A stretch of 50,941 nucleotides of DNA from an uncultured Bacteroidales bacterium (GCA_944321735.1 CALUMK010000018.1:1-50941), one strand, 5' to 3'. Shown: positions 25,303 through 34,157, numbered from the stretch's first letter. Notes: generated by a model from the sequence alone, not told the origin. A program made the numbers and translations.

Positions 25303-28300
25303 TTACTTCAACTTGATGCCTACCCTCAAATCCGACTCCTGCAAGGCAGGCACAAACTCCGAAGGCATGACCTTGATCCGCATCGGCATATTCAGACTCA
25401 ACGAACTGCATCTATCCAGCACATGGAAATTGACAGAAGCCCCTCCTGCCGCCGCCGCTTTCTTGGATATCGTGTACTTGGCGCACAAATCCCGCATTTT
25501 CTGCGTGAAATCGGCCGATATGTCCTCCAAGTCGAGCTCCATCTCCACCTGCTTCGTATTCTTGTCCATCAATTCCGACAAAGGAATCATATTCAGCACC
25601 TTCAATTCCAGCTCGCCCCCTTCCCGGTTCCAGCGTGGGCGGATTTCCGAGTAGATATAGACGAACTCTCCCATATTGAGCAAATGCTTGAATTTCAAAT
25701 AATCTTCTCCGAACAACGCCAATTCCATCGATTCATCGTAATCCTCTATCGTGATACGCCCGTACCCGTTCCCGTTCTTGGTCATCAGATGCGCCGCCGA
25801 AGTGATGATAGCCCCGAAATTGAGCTTCCGCCCCCGCAAAGAAGCCCAACGCGCCTTGATAGCCGAAATATTGGTAGTAGCAAACTGGCTCAATTCCAAC
25901 TTATAGGTTTCCAGCGGATGCCCCGAAATGAAAAATCCCACCACCTCTTTCTCGTTGGAAAGCTGCTCTACCTTCGACCACGGCTCCACCTCCGGCATAT
26001 CTATCTCCGCCACCGTGGACGACTGCACCTCCCCGAACAAATCCGTCTGCGAGGAATTCTGATTGCTTTGGTACTGGGCCGCGTAATGCAGCAGTTTCTC
26101 GGTGAAAGTCTGGTTCTCGCCCGGTTTCTGGTAAAAGAACAACGAGCGCGGGATATTCCCCAAGCTGTCGAACGCCCCCGCCTTGGCCAAAGACTCCATG
26201 CATCGCCGGTTCATTCCTTTCAGGTTCGAACGACGCACAAAATCCACGATATCCTTGTATTCACCGTTCTTCTCCCGTTCCTCCACCATCAAGTCCACCA
26301 CGGCCGTCCCTACATTCTTGATGCCGCTCAAGCCGAAACGAACCGCCCCCTCCTTGTTCACCGTGAAAGACGGCATACTCTCGTTCACATCCGGCCCCAG
26401 CAAACTGATCTTCATCCGTTTGCACTCATCCATATAGAACGAAATCTTGCTGATGTCGTTCAAGTTGTTGGTCAGAACCGAAGCCATGAACTCCGCCGGG
26501 TAATGCGCCTTGAGGTAAGCCGTCTGGTAAGCGACCCAAGCATAGCAGGTGGCATGCGACTTGTTGAACGCATAGGACGCGAAGGCCTCCCAGTCCGTCC
26601 AGATCTTCTCGCAGACCTTGGCATCGTAGCCATGCTTGGCGCAGCCCTCCATGAAACCCGTCTTCATCTTGTCCAGCACATCCTTTTTCTTCTTCCCCAT
26701 CGCCTTGCGCAAGGTATCGGCATCCGACTTGCTGAAATCGGCCAGCTTCTGCGAAAGCAACATCACCTGCTCCTGATAGACCGTCACCCCGTAGGTATCC
26801 TTGAGGTATTCCTCCATATCCGGCAAATCGTATTCGATCTTTTCCCGGCCGAACTTGCGGTTGATGAACTGCGGGATATATTCCATAGGCCCGGGACGGT
26901 ACAAGGCGTTCATCGCGATGATATCCTCCAAGCGGTTCGGCTTCAGTTCCCGCAAGTACTTCTTCATCCCTTCCGATTCAAACTGGAATATCCCGTTGGT
27001 ATCGCCCCGGCCGAACAGCTCGTAAGTCTCATGGTCGTCCAACGGAATATGGTCGATGTCGATCCGGATGCCGTGCCGCCGCTCGATATTGTCCAACGCC
27101 CCCTTGATGATCGTCAGCGTCTTCAAGCCCAGGAAGTCCATCTTCAGCAAGCCCACCGACTCCACGTACTTGCCCTCGTACTGGGTTACCGGCATTTCCG
27201 AATCCTTGGCCGTCCCCGTGGGCACGTATTCCACCAAATCCTCCGGCGCGATAATCATCCCGCAGGCATGGGTTCCCACGCTCCGGATGCAGCCTTCTAA
27301 CTGGCAAGCGTATTTCAAGGTCTTACGAACCAATTCATTAGGATTGGCTTCCATCTCGTCCTTGAGCTGGGGAACCTCCTTGAACGCCTTGGGCAAGGTC
27401 ATACCCGGCGTTTCCGGCACCAGATCCGCCAGACGCTTGGATTCCGGCAAAGGCAAATCCAGCACTCTCGCCACATCCTTGATGGCCGACTTGGCCGCCA
27501 TCGTGCCATAAGTGATAATCTGCGAAACCCTCTCGGCCCCGTACTTGTCCACCACGTACTTGATGACCCGTTCCCGACCCACATCATCGAAGTCCACATC
27601 GATATCCGGCATCGAGATACGCCCCGGGTTCAGGAAACGCTCGAACAGCAAGTCGTACTTGATAGGATCCACGTTCGTAATCCCGATGCAATAGGCAATG
27701 GCCGAACCGGCCGCCGAACCACGCCCCGGCCCCACCAAGACCCCCATCTCGCGCGCCGCCCGGATAAAATCCCACACAATCAGAAAATAGCCCGGAAAAC
27801 CCATCCTCTCGATGGTAGCCAGCTCGAAGTCGATACGCTCCTTAACCGGCTGGTTCTCCTCGTAGTTCTCCCCGTACCGTTTCTTCGCCCCCTCGTAGGT
27901 GATATGCCGCAGGTAATCCATGTCCGAAGTGAAAGGCTCCGGCAACGTGAACTTGGGCAGCAGGATATCATGCGTCAGCTTGTAAGTCTCCACCTTGTCC
28001 ACGATTTCCCGGGTGTTCTCCAGATATTCCGGATGATCGGGGAACAAGGCCGCCATCTCCTCCCCGCTCTTGAAGTACTCCTGACCCGTGTAGAGCATTT
28101 TAGTCTCCTCGTTGAGCTTCTTGCCTGTATTGAGGCAGATCAGGATACGGTGCGCCTGGTAATCGTCGGCTTCCACAAAATGCACGTCGTTGGTAGCCAC
28201 GCACTTGATGCTGTACTGCTTTGAAAGCTGCTCGATGCGCTCATTGACCAGCGACTGCTCCGGATGCCCGTGGCTCTGCACCTCGAAGTAATAGTCCTCC

Positions 28301-28803
28301 CCGAAAAGATTATGGTAGAACTCTATATTCTCTTTCAACTGTTCCTCCTGCCCGGACAGGATGCTTTGCGGAATCTCGCCCGCCAGGCAAGCCGAGCAGG
28401 CAATGATGCCTTCATGGTATTGCTCCAGAAGCGAATGATCGATACGAGGCTTGTAGTAAAAAGCCTCCTTGCGCTGACTGAACGAACACAGCTTGACCAG
28501 ATTATGGTATCCTTGCAGGTTCTTGGCCAGCAGAATCAAATGGTAGCTGCTGCGTTCCTCCCGACCCGTCTTCTCGAACCGGCTTTTAGGCGCTACATAG
28601 ACCTCGCAGCCCACAATCGGCTTGATGCCCGCCTTGGCCGCCGCCTCCACGAATTCCATCACCCCGTACATATTGCCATGGTCGGTAATGGCCACCGCAT
28701 CCATGCCAAACTCGGCGGCTTTCTGCATCAAAGCCGGAATCTTGGAAGCGCCGTCCAAGACCGAATACAAAGTATGAAGATGTAAATGAGCAAAATAAGG
28801 CAT
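25303..28803 (-). CDS. dnaE: DNA polymerase III alpha subunit
   Basis: The 1166-residue replicative C-family polymerase. The N-terminal PHP domain (HLHLHTLYSVLDG, AITDHGNMYG) is followed by the catalytic palm with PDIDVDFDD (about residues 398-406, matching E. coli Asp401 and Asp403), the finger and beta-binding regions, a helix-hairpin-helix region, and an OB-fold near the C-terminus (GRITIEDYDESMELALFGE). Length is close to E. coli DnaE. Divergent promoter elements lie at 28910-28942. Confidence 0.97.
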   Translation of the reverse strand: MPYFAHLHLHTLYSVLDGASKIPALMQKAAEFGMDAVAITDHGNMYGVMEFVEAAAKAGIKPIVGCEVYVAPKSRFEKTGREERSSYHLILLAKNLQGYHNLVKLCSFSQRKEAFYYKPRIDHSLLEQYHEGIIACSACLAGEIPQSILSGQEEQLKENIEFYHNLFGEDYYFEVQSHGHPEQSLVNERIEQLSKQYSIKCVATNDVHFVEADDYQAHRILICLNTGKKLNEETKMLYTGQEYFKSGEEMAALFPDHPEYLENTREIVDKVETYKLTHDILLPKFTLPEPFTSDMDYLRHITYEGAKKRYGENYEENQPVKERIDFELATIERMGFPGYFLIVWDFIRAAREMGVLVGPGRGSAAGSAIAYCIGITNVDPIKYDLLFERFLNPGRISMPDIDVDFDDVGRERVIKYVVDKYGAERVSQIITYGTMAAKSAIKDVARVLDLPLPESKRLADLVPETPGMTLPKAFKEVPQLKDEMEANPNELVRKTLKYACQLEGCIRSVGTHACGMIIAPEDLVEYVPTGTAKDSEMPVTQYEGKYVESVGLLKMDFLGLKTLTIIKGALDNIERRHGIRIDIDHIPLDDHETYELFGRGDTNGIFQFESEGMKKYLRELKPNRLEDIIAMNALYRPGPMEYIPQFINRKFGREKIEYDLPDMEEYLKDTYGVTVYQEQVMLLSQKLADFSKSDADTLRKAMGKKKKDVLDKMKTGFMEGCAKHGYDAKVCEKIWTDWEAFASYAFNKSHATCYAWVAYQTAYLKAHYPAEFMASVLTNNLNDISKISFYMDECKRMKISLLGPDVNESMPSFTVNKEGAVRFGLSGIKNVGTAVVDLMVEEREKNGEYKDIVDFVRRSNLKGMNRRCMESLAKAGAFDSLGNIPRSLFFYQKPGENQTFTEKLLHYAAQYQSNQNSSQTDLFGEVQSSTVAEIDMPEVEPWSKVEQLSNEKEVVGFFISGHPLETYKLELSQFATTNISAIKARWASLRGRKLNFGAIITSAAHLMTKNGNGYGRITIEDYDESMELALFGEDYLKFKHLLNMGEFVYIYSEIRPRWNREGGELELKVLNMIPLSELMDKNTKQVEMELDLEDISADFTQKMRDLCAKYTISKKAAAAGGASVNFHVLDRCSSLSLNMPMRIKVMPSEFVPALQESDLRVGIKLK

Positions 28804-28909
28804 CAGAAACTCCTTTTCTCAAATATGCAACAAAATTTTTCAAGACCCTTCCCCCCGTATCTCCATTCCCTTCAAGAAACATATCTATCCCCCTTGAAAG
28901 CAAATCTTA

Positions 28910-28942
28910 CAAAGGTAAGAAAACTTTACTGTACTTTTGCAA
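28910..28942. promoter_or_regulatory. Divergent promoter region, dnaE and glycan cluster
   Basis: For dnaE (reverse): TACCTTTG at 28917-28910, with TTG 22 bp upstream (28942-28940), slightly long spacing. For the forward glycosyltransferase gene: TACTTTTG at 28932-28939 but no good -33 box. The two elements overlap, so the promoters may compete. Confidence 0.4.
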
Positions 28943-29070
28943 TCCCATAAGGACATGCCGGACGCGAAATCCAGCACATCCTCCAGCCTTACGACTCACC
29001 GCCCAGCAGCACCGGTTCCCGCGCCGCATCAGCCACCGAAACCGCCCTCGCTTTGGCAAAAGAACAAGCA

Positions 29071-29832
29071 ATGGCACAAGTCCGCGAACCACTCGTTTCC
29101 ATCATCATGCCGGCCTACAACGCAGCCAGGTTCATACGACATTCCATCCAAAGCGTCCTGCAGCAAAGTTTCCAGAATTGGGAACTGCTCGTCACCGACG
29201 ATGCTTCCACCGACAATACGCCCCAAGTACTGGAAATGGCAGCCACGCAAGACCCGAGAATCAAAGTCTTCCTGCTCAAACAGAACCAAGGACCGGGAGC
29301 CGCCCGCAACCACTCCCTCTCGCAAGCCAAAGGACGCTACATAGCCTTTTTGGACAGCGACGACCTTTGGCTGCCCCATAAATTAGAGCAGCAACTGCGA
29401 TTCATGCAAAACCGGCAATCGGCCTTCACGTTCGCCTCCTACAGCTTGATAAACCAACAAGGAGAAGATCTGCATAAAACCATACACGCCCCGGCAAGCA
29501 TCACTTACCGGCAATACCTGCGCAACACCATCATAGGTTGCCTCACCGTCATGATCGACCGGGAAAAGACCGGACCGGTAGTCATGCCCGACATGAAAAC
29601 CAGCCAGGACATGGCTACCTGGCTCGACATACTCAGAAACGGCATCATCGGCCACGGGATGCCCGAAGTCCTGGCACAATACCGCATCGTGGACGGATCC
29701 AACACCTCCAGCAAATGGAAATCGGCCATGGATGTATGGAGAGTGTACCGCCAGCACGAGGGATTATCGTTACCGGCCTCCTGCTTCAACTTTGCGGGCT
29801 ATTGCTTCAACGCCATCAAAAAAAGGCTGTAA
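29071..29832 (+). CDS. Glycosyltransferase family 2
   Basis: A GT-A-fold transferase of 253 residues acting at the cytosolic membrane face. Seen are SIIMPAYNAARFIRHSIQSV, the nucleotide-binding TDDASTDNT, the GPGAARNHSL segment, and the metal-binding FLDSDDLW. The ATG at 29071 is chosen because the longer frame begins with TTG at 29053. It opens a three-gene cluster with a priming sugar transferase (31 nt later) and a sugar aminotransferase, so it probably extends a lipid-linked glycan. Donor and acceptor are unknown. Confidence 0.87.
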   Translation: MAQVREPLVSIIMPAYNAARFIRHSIQSVLQQSFQNWELLVTDDASTDNTPQVLEMAATQDPRIKVFLLKQNQGPGAARNHSLSQAKGRYIAFLDSDDLWLPHKLEQQLRFMQNRQSAFTFASYSLINQQGEDLHKTIHAPASITYRQYLRNTIIGCLTVMIDREKTGPVVMPDMKTSQDMATWLDILRNGIIGHGMPEVLAQYRIVDGSNTSSKWKSAMDVWRVYRQHEGLSLPASCFNFAGYCFNAIKKRL

Positions 29833-29862
29833 CCGCAACAAAAAGCTGTAAAAACAGATTCC

Positions 29863-30471
29863 ATGCTGATCAAGACCCTCTTTGACCGAACCTGCGCCTT
29901 TTTCGGCCTGATTGTCCTCAGTCCGGTCCTGCTCACGGTAGCCCTCCTAATCCGTATCAAAATGCCGGGAGGTCTCGTTATTTTCAAGCAGACCCGCATC
30001 GGCCGTTACGGGAAACCATTCACCATGTACAAATTCCGATCCATGACCATGCACCACAGCGGATCATCGGTTTCTGTCAAAGGCGAAAGCCGGATCACCC
30101 CCTTAGGCAGCGTGCTCAGGAAATACAAACTGGACGAGCTGCCCGAACTCTGGAACGTGCTCAAAGGCGACATGAGCCTGGTTGGCCCCCGTCCCGACGT
30201 GCCCGGCTACGCCGACAAGCTGCAAGGCGACGACCGCGAAATCCTCCGTCTCCGGCCTGGCATCACCGGCCCGGCAAGCCTCAAATACCGTGACGAGGAA
30301 GAGCTCCTTGCCCGGCAAACCGATCCCCAACGATACAACGACGAAGTGATTTTCCCCGACAAGACCCGGATCAACCGCGCCTATCTGGCCCATTGGAGCT
30401 TCGGCCTGGACTTGAAAATCATTTTCTGCACCGTCTTAGGCAAGGAACTCCAGGAGCCGTTCCTGCAATAA
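29863..30471 (+). CDS. Polyprenyl-phosphate sugar-1-phosphate transferase (PglC type)
   Basis: A 202-residue monotopic phosphoglycosyl transferase. A single N-terminal re-entrant membrane helix (CAFFGLIVLSPVLLTVALLI) is followed by IFKQTRIGRYGKPFTMYKFRSM, the catalytic DE pair in KYKLDELPELWNVLKGDMSL, and VGPRPDVPGY. It transfers a sugar phosphate from UDP-sugar to undecaprenyl phosphate, the first step of a glycan. Length matches small PglC-like enzymes rather than long WbaP or WcaJ forms. Confidence 0.9.
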   Translation: MLIKTLFDRTCAFFGLIVLSPVLLTVALLIRIKMPGGLVIFKQTRIGRYGKPFTMYKFRSMTMHHSGSSVSVKGESRITPLGSVLRKYKLDELPELWNVLKGDMSLVGPRPDVPGYADKLQGDDREILRLRPGITGPASLKYRDEEELLARQTDPQRYNDEVIFPDKTRINRAYLAHWSFGLDLKIIFCTVLGKELQEPFLQ

Positions 30472-30558
30472 AACCGGCAAAGGCATCGATAGAACCCATT
30501 ATTCACTTTTCCACGTGAATACATTACTTTTGCAGTTTTGCCCTTAAAACTACAATCT

Positions 30559-31704
30559 ATGCAACAGCGAATCTGGCTTTCCTTGGCCCATATGGGAGGC
30601 AAGGAACAAGCATTCATTCAAGAAGCTTTCGACACCAACTGGGTCGTACCCTTGGGACCCAATGTAGATGGGTTTGAAGCCGATCTTGAAAAATACCTCC
30701 AAACAAAACCCAAGACCATCGCTGCCCTTAGCGCAGGCACTGCCGCCATCCACTTGGGGCTGCTGCTAGCCGGCGTGGAGAAAGGCGATGAAGTAATCTG
30801 CCAGTCTTTCACCTTCTCCGCATCCTGCAACCCCATCGTCTATTTAGGCGCGACCCCTGTTTTCGTGGACAGCGAAAAGGAAAGCTGGAACATGGATCCT
30901 GCCCTGCTGCGGGAAGCCATCGAAGACAGAATCAAGAAAACAGGCAAACGTCCAAAGGCCATCGTACCCGTCCATCTCTACGGAATGCCCGCCAAGATGG
31001 ATGAAATCATGGCCATCGCCAACCAATACGAAATTCCCGTGGTGGAAGATGCTGCCGAGGGTCTCGGCTCGACCTACAAAGGCAAGCCTTGCGGCACATG
31101 GGGCCGATTTGGAGTACTTTCCTTCAATGGCAACAAAATGATCACGACCTCCGGTGGCGGCGCCTTGATTTGCCCCGACCAAGAGACCTGCCAGAAAGCT
31201 ATTTTCTATGCCACACAGGCACGCGACCCTTATCCCTACTACCATCACACCCATATCGGTTACAACTACCGCCTCAGCAATATATGCGCCGGCATAGGAC
31301 GCGGCCAAATGCTGGTTCTGGACGAACATATAGCCCGCCGACGGCAAATCCAGAAAATCTACCAGAAAGCCATCGACCCGATTCCCGGCTGCCATATCAT
31401 GGACAACCCCTCGACCGATTCCAATTCCAACTTCTGGCTCAGCTGCATAGTAATAGACAAAGAGCAAAGCGGCTTCAGTGCTGAGGATCTGAGACTTTTC
31501 CTTGACAGCCGGAATATCGAATCCCGACGTCTTTGGTATCCTATGCACCGGCAACCGGTCTTTGCCCAAGCACCTGCCTACCTCAACGGAATTTCCGATG
31601 CCTGCTTCGAAGCTGGGCTTTGCCTTCCCTCCGGATCTTCGCTCACGGACGAAGAAATCGAAAACGTAATTTCCTGCATACAGCATATTGCAAGCCGGAA
31701 ATAA
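30559..31704 (+). CDS. DegT/DnrJ/EryC1/StrS sugar aminotransferase (PglE-like)
   Basis: A 381-residue PLP enzyme converting a keto-sugar nucleotide to an amino sugar. The N-terminus MQQRIWLSLAHMGGKEQAF is close to PglE-type proteins. Other landmarks are ALSAGTAAIHLGL, VVEDAAEGLGSTYKG, and the PLP lysine in FNGNKMITTSGGGAL (Lys193). With the PglC-like transferase it points to a bacillosamine-type amino sugar on the lipid carrier. The N-acetyltransferase (PglD) and dehydratase (PglF) expected for that path are not in the window. TACTTTTG at 30525-30532 is a lone -7-like element. Confidence 0.88.
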   Translation: MQQRIWLSLAHMGGKEQAFIQEAFDTNWVVPLGPNVDGFEADLEKYLQTKPKTIAALSAGTAAIHLGLLLAGVEKGDEVICQSFTFSASCNPIVYLGATPVFVDSEKESWNMDPALLREAIEDRIKKTGKRPKAIVPVHLYGMPAKMDEIMAIANQYEIPVVEDAAEGLGSTYKGKPCGTWGRFGVLSFNGNKMITTSGGGALICPDQETCQKAIFYATQARDPYPYYHHTHIGYNYRLSNICAGIGRGQMLVLDEHIARRRQIQKIYQKAIDPIPGCHIMDNPSTDSNSNFWLSCIVIDKEQSGFSAEDLRLFLDSRNIESRRLWYPMHRQPVFAQAPAYLNGISDACFEAGLCLPSGSSLTDEEIENVISCIQHIASRK

Positions 31705-31747
31705 AAAATTCGAGCCGCAGAAAACACACAGAAAACGGCTCTAAAGC

Positions 31748-31777
31748 TTTGAAAAAATAAGAATTTGTGTACTTTTG
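31748..31777 (+). promoter_or_regulatory. Promoter of the histone-like gene
   Basis: TTTG (31748-31751), an 18-bp spacer and TACTTTTG (31770-31777). Transcription would begin near 31784, leaving a leader of about 165 nt. Confidence 0.6.
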
Positions 31778-31784
31778 CTTTGCC

Positions 31785-31947
31785 AAAAGGCTGGTTTTTG
31801 CGGCAAAACGATTAAAAAAGACCCTTCGTAAGCCTCACAAGCCGCCCGAAGCTAGGGAGATAAAGAGACCCCCAAAGTCCTTTAGCGGCAAACCGCTGTT
31901 CTCCCTTCCCTAAAAGGACTTTTACTAACCCCTAAATTTTTTTACCA
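31785..31947 (+). ncRNA. Structured leader or small RNA before the histone-like gene
   Basis: The leader contains nested complementary parts: AAGTCCTTTA (31875-31884) pairs with TAAAAGGACTT (31911-31921), and inside it AGCGG-CAAA-CCGCT (31884-31897) forms a second hairpin. GGGAGA upstream (about 31855) could instead pair with TCTCCC (about 31900), giving two competing folds. A run of T follows the last stem. This looks like a regulatory leader or attenuator, or a separate small RNA. I do not recognise a named Rfam class. Confidence 0.45.
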
Positions 31948-32124
31948 ATGAACGAATTAATGAACCAAATCAATGAGCAGCTGGAAGTGTTCAAAACGAA
32001 TGCTACCGCTTACAGTGAAAAAGGGAACAAAGCCGCCGGTGCTCGCGCCCGCAAGGCTTCCTTGGAACTGACCAAGTTGTTCAAAGATTTCCGGAAGGCT
32101 TCTATTGAAGAAAGCAAGAACTAA
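31948..32124 (+). CDS. Histone H1-like nucleoid protein (Hc1-like, short)
   Basis: A 58-residue protein, MNELMNQINEQLEVFKTNAT... with the basic core KGNKAAGARARKASLELTKL. This pattern (one acidic helix, then GNKAAGARARKASLEL, then FRK) is the small Bacteroidetes protein usually annotated as histone H1-like. It probably binds DNA non-specifically. Both a long structured leader and a strong terminator are present, so it is likely a high-level single-gene transcript. ATG 31948 is set by the AACCCCTAAATTTTTTTACC context just upstream. Confidence 0.8.
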   Translation: MNELMNQINEQLEVFKTNATAYSEKGNKAAGARARKASLELTKLFKDFRKASIEESKN

Positions 32125-32145
32125 ATACGGATTCTTGCCACATAA

Positions 32146-32173
32146 AAAAGGGGACTCAAACGAGTCCCCTTTT
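32146..32173 (+). terminator. Terminator of the histone-like gene
   Basis: AAAAGGGGACTC (32146-32157) pairs perfectly with GAGTCCCCTTTT (32162-32173) around an AAAC loop, 22 nt after the stop. Confidence 0.9.
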
Positions 32174-32374
32174 CTGTATCCGAACACCTCTCCATCCACA
32201 ACCGATTCCCGTAAAAACGATTGTAAGCTACGCTTCCGATAAACGCGGCGCCTCGGCATAGCCCGAACTGCGTTCGGCTCTGCGCTCGGCTTGCAGTTCA
32301 TCTTAGAAAATCCAATACAAGCCCCCCTGACCGCAGAACCGCTGAAAAGGATTTTAGCGAGCAGATGCCACCTC
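32174..32374. repeat. Repeat debris between the histone-like gene and frr
   Basis: No gene is seen here. The stretch holds GTAAAAACGATTGTAAG (32211-32227), which matches the outer arm of hairpin element E; copy 2 of the short promoter repeat (32252-32306); and a fragment reading TTTTAGCGAGCAGATGCC (about 32353-32370) that resembles the right box of the long-hairpin family. It looks like nested or decayed insertions. Confidence 0.5.
32252..32306 (+). repeat. Short hairpin repeat, copy 2 (decayed promoter)
   Basis: CTCGGCATA, then a stem CCGAAC-TGC-GTTCGG, then TGCGCTCGGCTTGCA, and CATCTTAG where copy 1 has TATCTTTGC. Spacing matches copy 1 to within 2 bp. The -7 position has lost its first T, so promoter activity is doubtful. 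Confidence 0.5.
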
Positions 32375-32502
32375 GTAAAAACGATTTTAGAAGAACCGAC
32401 ACGAGGCGTCGAGCCGCCGGGCGGCACGGGAGCGTACTTTTGTACGTGACCAAGCCGCACAAGGCTCGCAACGAAGTAGCGGCCTTATAAAATCGTTTTT
32501 AC
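32375..32502 (+). repeat. Long-hairpin intergenic element, copy E
   Basis: The left arm GTAAAAACGATTTTAGAAG (32375) pairs with the right arm, whose reverse complement reads GTAAAAACGATTTTATAAG. The apex is CGTAC-TTTT-GTACG (32433-32446). Conserved boxes ACGAGGCGTCGAG and CAACGAAGTAG are present, with CGAGCC/GGCTCG as middle stem. The outer end of the right arm supplies the frr stop codon (TAA at 32501-32499). Confidence 0.75.
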
Positions 32503-33065
32503 ACAGTCATGATATCTTTTTCCTTCTCCGCCAAAATCGCCTCCACCTTCGCCACATACTTGTCGGTCTGATCCTGGATATCCTTTTCCGCCTGCTTGGC
32601 AGCATCTTCCGGCAGCGCCTTGTCCTTGCCGAGCTTCTTGATTTCCTCGTTGGCATCGCGACGGGTATTGCGGATCACCACCTTGGCATTCTCGCCCTCG
32701 GCACGGCACTTCTTCATCATTTCCTTACGACGGTCTTCGCTCAACGGAGGCAAAGTGATACGAATCACTTCCCCGTTGTTCTGGGGCGTGAAACCCAAAT
32801 TGGCCGCCAGAATCGCCTTCTCGATGACCGGCAGCATCTTCTTTTCCCAAGGCTGCACCACAATCTGCCGCGCATCCGGCGTATTGATAGCCCCTACTTG
32901 GTCAAGCGGCGTCATATTCCCGTAATAATCCACACGGATACCTTCCAACATTTGCGGACTGGCCTTGCCGGCCCGGATCCGACCCAGTTCCTTTTCCAGA
33001 TACTGCAAAGCAGCCTCCATCTGGGCCTTTTGCTTTTCCATACAAGCTTTCACTTCTTCGGTCAT
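32499..33065 (-). CDS. frr: Ribosome recycling factor
   Basis: A 188-residue factor that splits the post-termination ribosome together with EF-G. MEAALQYLEKELGRIRAGKASPQML and DYYGNMTPLDQVGAINTPDA are family-diagnostic, as are SEDRRKEMMKK and the C-terminal QDQTDKYVAKVEAILAEKEK. It lies downstream of pyrH on the same strand, a common order. The stop codon lies at the outer edge of hairpin element E. Confidence 0.97.
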   Translation of the reverse strand: MTEEVKACMEKQKAQMEAALQYLEKELGRIRAGKASPQMLEGIRVDYYGNMTPLDQVGAINTPDARQIVVQPWEKKMLPVIEKAILAANLGFTPQNNGEVIRITLPPLSEDRRKEMMKKCRAEGENAKVVIRNTRRDANEEIKKLGKDKALPEDAAKQAEKDIQDQTDKYVAKVEAILAEKEKDIMTV

Positions 33066-33205
33066 CGCAATTCTCTTTTAAAGATTAAAAATACAAGATA
33101 GCGCAAAACCTATCTCTCAAATTTAAAAATCAAATTTCATAACTGAAAGGCTTCCTCCCAAGCCCATTCCCGACCCTCTTTCCTGAAGGTCTATCCTTTC
33201 CAATG

Positions 33206-33229
33206 TTTTTTGAGCGAACCCATCGGGAT
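33206..33229 (-). repeat. 24-bp dispersed repeat, copy 1
   Basis: TTTTTTGAGCGAACCCATCG and the following GGAT recur at 35375-35398 with one difference. This copy lies between pyrH and frr. The unit contains CCCATCGGG, a small palindrome. Function unknown. Confidence 0.5.
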
Positions 33230-33256
33230 TAAGTTACCGCATCCACCCAATCCCGC

Positions 33257-33961
33257 CTAATGCACCAAGGTTCCTATCTCCTCGCCCTCCACCACCTTGC
33301 CAAGGTTGCCCGGCGTATCCATATCGAACACGTAAATAGGCACATGGTTTTCCTCGCAAAGCGTGAAAGCCGTCAAATCCATGATTTTCAACTTCTTCTC
33401 ATAAGCCTCGGCAAAACGAAGTTCCTTGTACTTCACCGCCGTCTTGTCCTTTTCCGGGTCAGCCGTATATACCCCGTCCACCCGCGTGCCCTTCAAAAGC
33501 ACATCCGCATGGATTTCCACCGCCCGCAAAGCCGCGCCCGAATCGGTCGTGAAGAACGGATTGCCTGTGCCGCAAGCCATAATCACCACATATCCCTTTT
33601 CCAAGTAATCAATCGCCCGGCGGCTGCTCATCTTCTCCGCCACAGGGTCTATGGCCAAGCCCGACAAAAGAACCGCCTTGACCCCTTCCTTTTCCAAAGC
33701 CGACTGCAAAGCCATCGAATTAATCACCGTGGCCATCATTCCCATATAGTCGCCCTGGATACGATCCATGCCCTTGGCCGCCCCCTGCAACCCACGGAAG
33801 ATGTTCCCACCCCCGATGACTATCCCGATCTGGCAACCCCGCCGGGCCACCCCCGCTATCTGCGAGGCGTATTCACCCAGCCTTTGCGGGTCTATCCCAT
33901 ACGCCTGCCCGCCCATCAGCGACTCGCCGCTCAATTTGAGCAAAATCCTTGAATATTTCAT
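33257..33961 (-). CDS. pyrH: UMP kinase
   Basis: A 234-residue cytosolic amino-acid-kinase-fold enzyme phosphorylating UMP to UDP. Seen are RILLKLSGESLMGG, VIGGGNIFRGLQ, the UMP-binding DYMGMMATVINSMAL, CGTGNPFFTTDSGAALRA and KGTRVDGVYTADPEKD. Full length. It lies upstream of frr, with a 191-bp gap. Confidence 0.97.
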   Translation of the reverse strand: MKYSRILLKLSGESLMGGQAYGIDPQRLGEYASQIAGVARRGCQIGIVIGGGNIFRGLQGAAKGMDRIQGDYMGMMATVINSMALQSALEKEGVKAVLLSGLAIDPVAEKMSSRRAIDYLEKGYVVIMACGTGNPFFTTDSGAALRAVEIHADVLLKGTRVDGVYTADPEKDKTAVKYKELRFAEAYEKKLKIMDLTAFTLCEENHVPIYVFDMDTPGNLGKVVEGEEIGTLVH

Positions 33962-34054
33962 TCTTTTGTCATTTTAGCCTGCCCGGCCGCCCTCCATCCC
34001 TGCAACCGCGCTCTTCCCAGCGAACCGAATCCAGCAAACCGAATTGTAAAGGTA

Positions 34055-34098
34055 CAAAAAAAAGTGTTCCAAGGGGAAATCTCTCCCTCAAAACACTT
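34055..34098 (-). terminator. Terminator downstream of the YitT-family gene
   Basis: Reverse strand: AAGTGTTTTGAGGG pairs with CCCCTTGGAACACTT and is followed by eight T. It lies beyond hairpin element D, about 170 nt after the stop codon. Confidence 0.7.
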
Positions 34099-34103
34099 CT
34101 AAA

Positions 34104-34138
34104 GGCGGCGTGTCATAATCGCGGCGGCAAAACACCGC
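34104..34138 (+). repeat. Orphan arm of a long-hairpin element
   Basis: GGCGGCGTGTCATAATC resembles the outer arm of copies A and C (GGCGTGTCAGAA...), followed by a GCGGCGG...CCGCCG hairpin but without the core boxes. Probably a truncated relative. Confidence 0.4.
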
Positions 34139-34157
34139 CGAACCTCCATTCACCTCC

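Noticed and set aside
25186-27300. A 704-codon open frame on the forward strand
   Set aside because: Antisense to dnaE, which has all catalytic motifs; long shadow frames are common opposite GC-rich codons.
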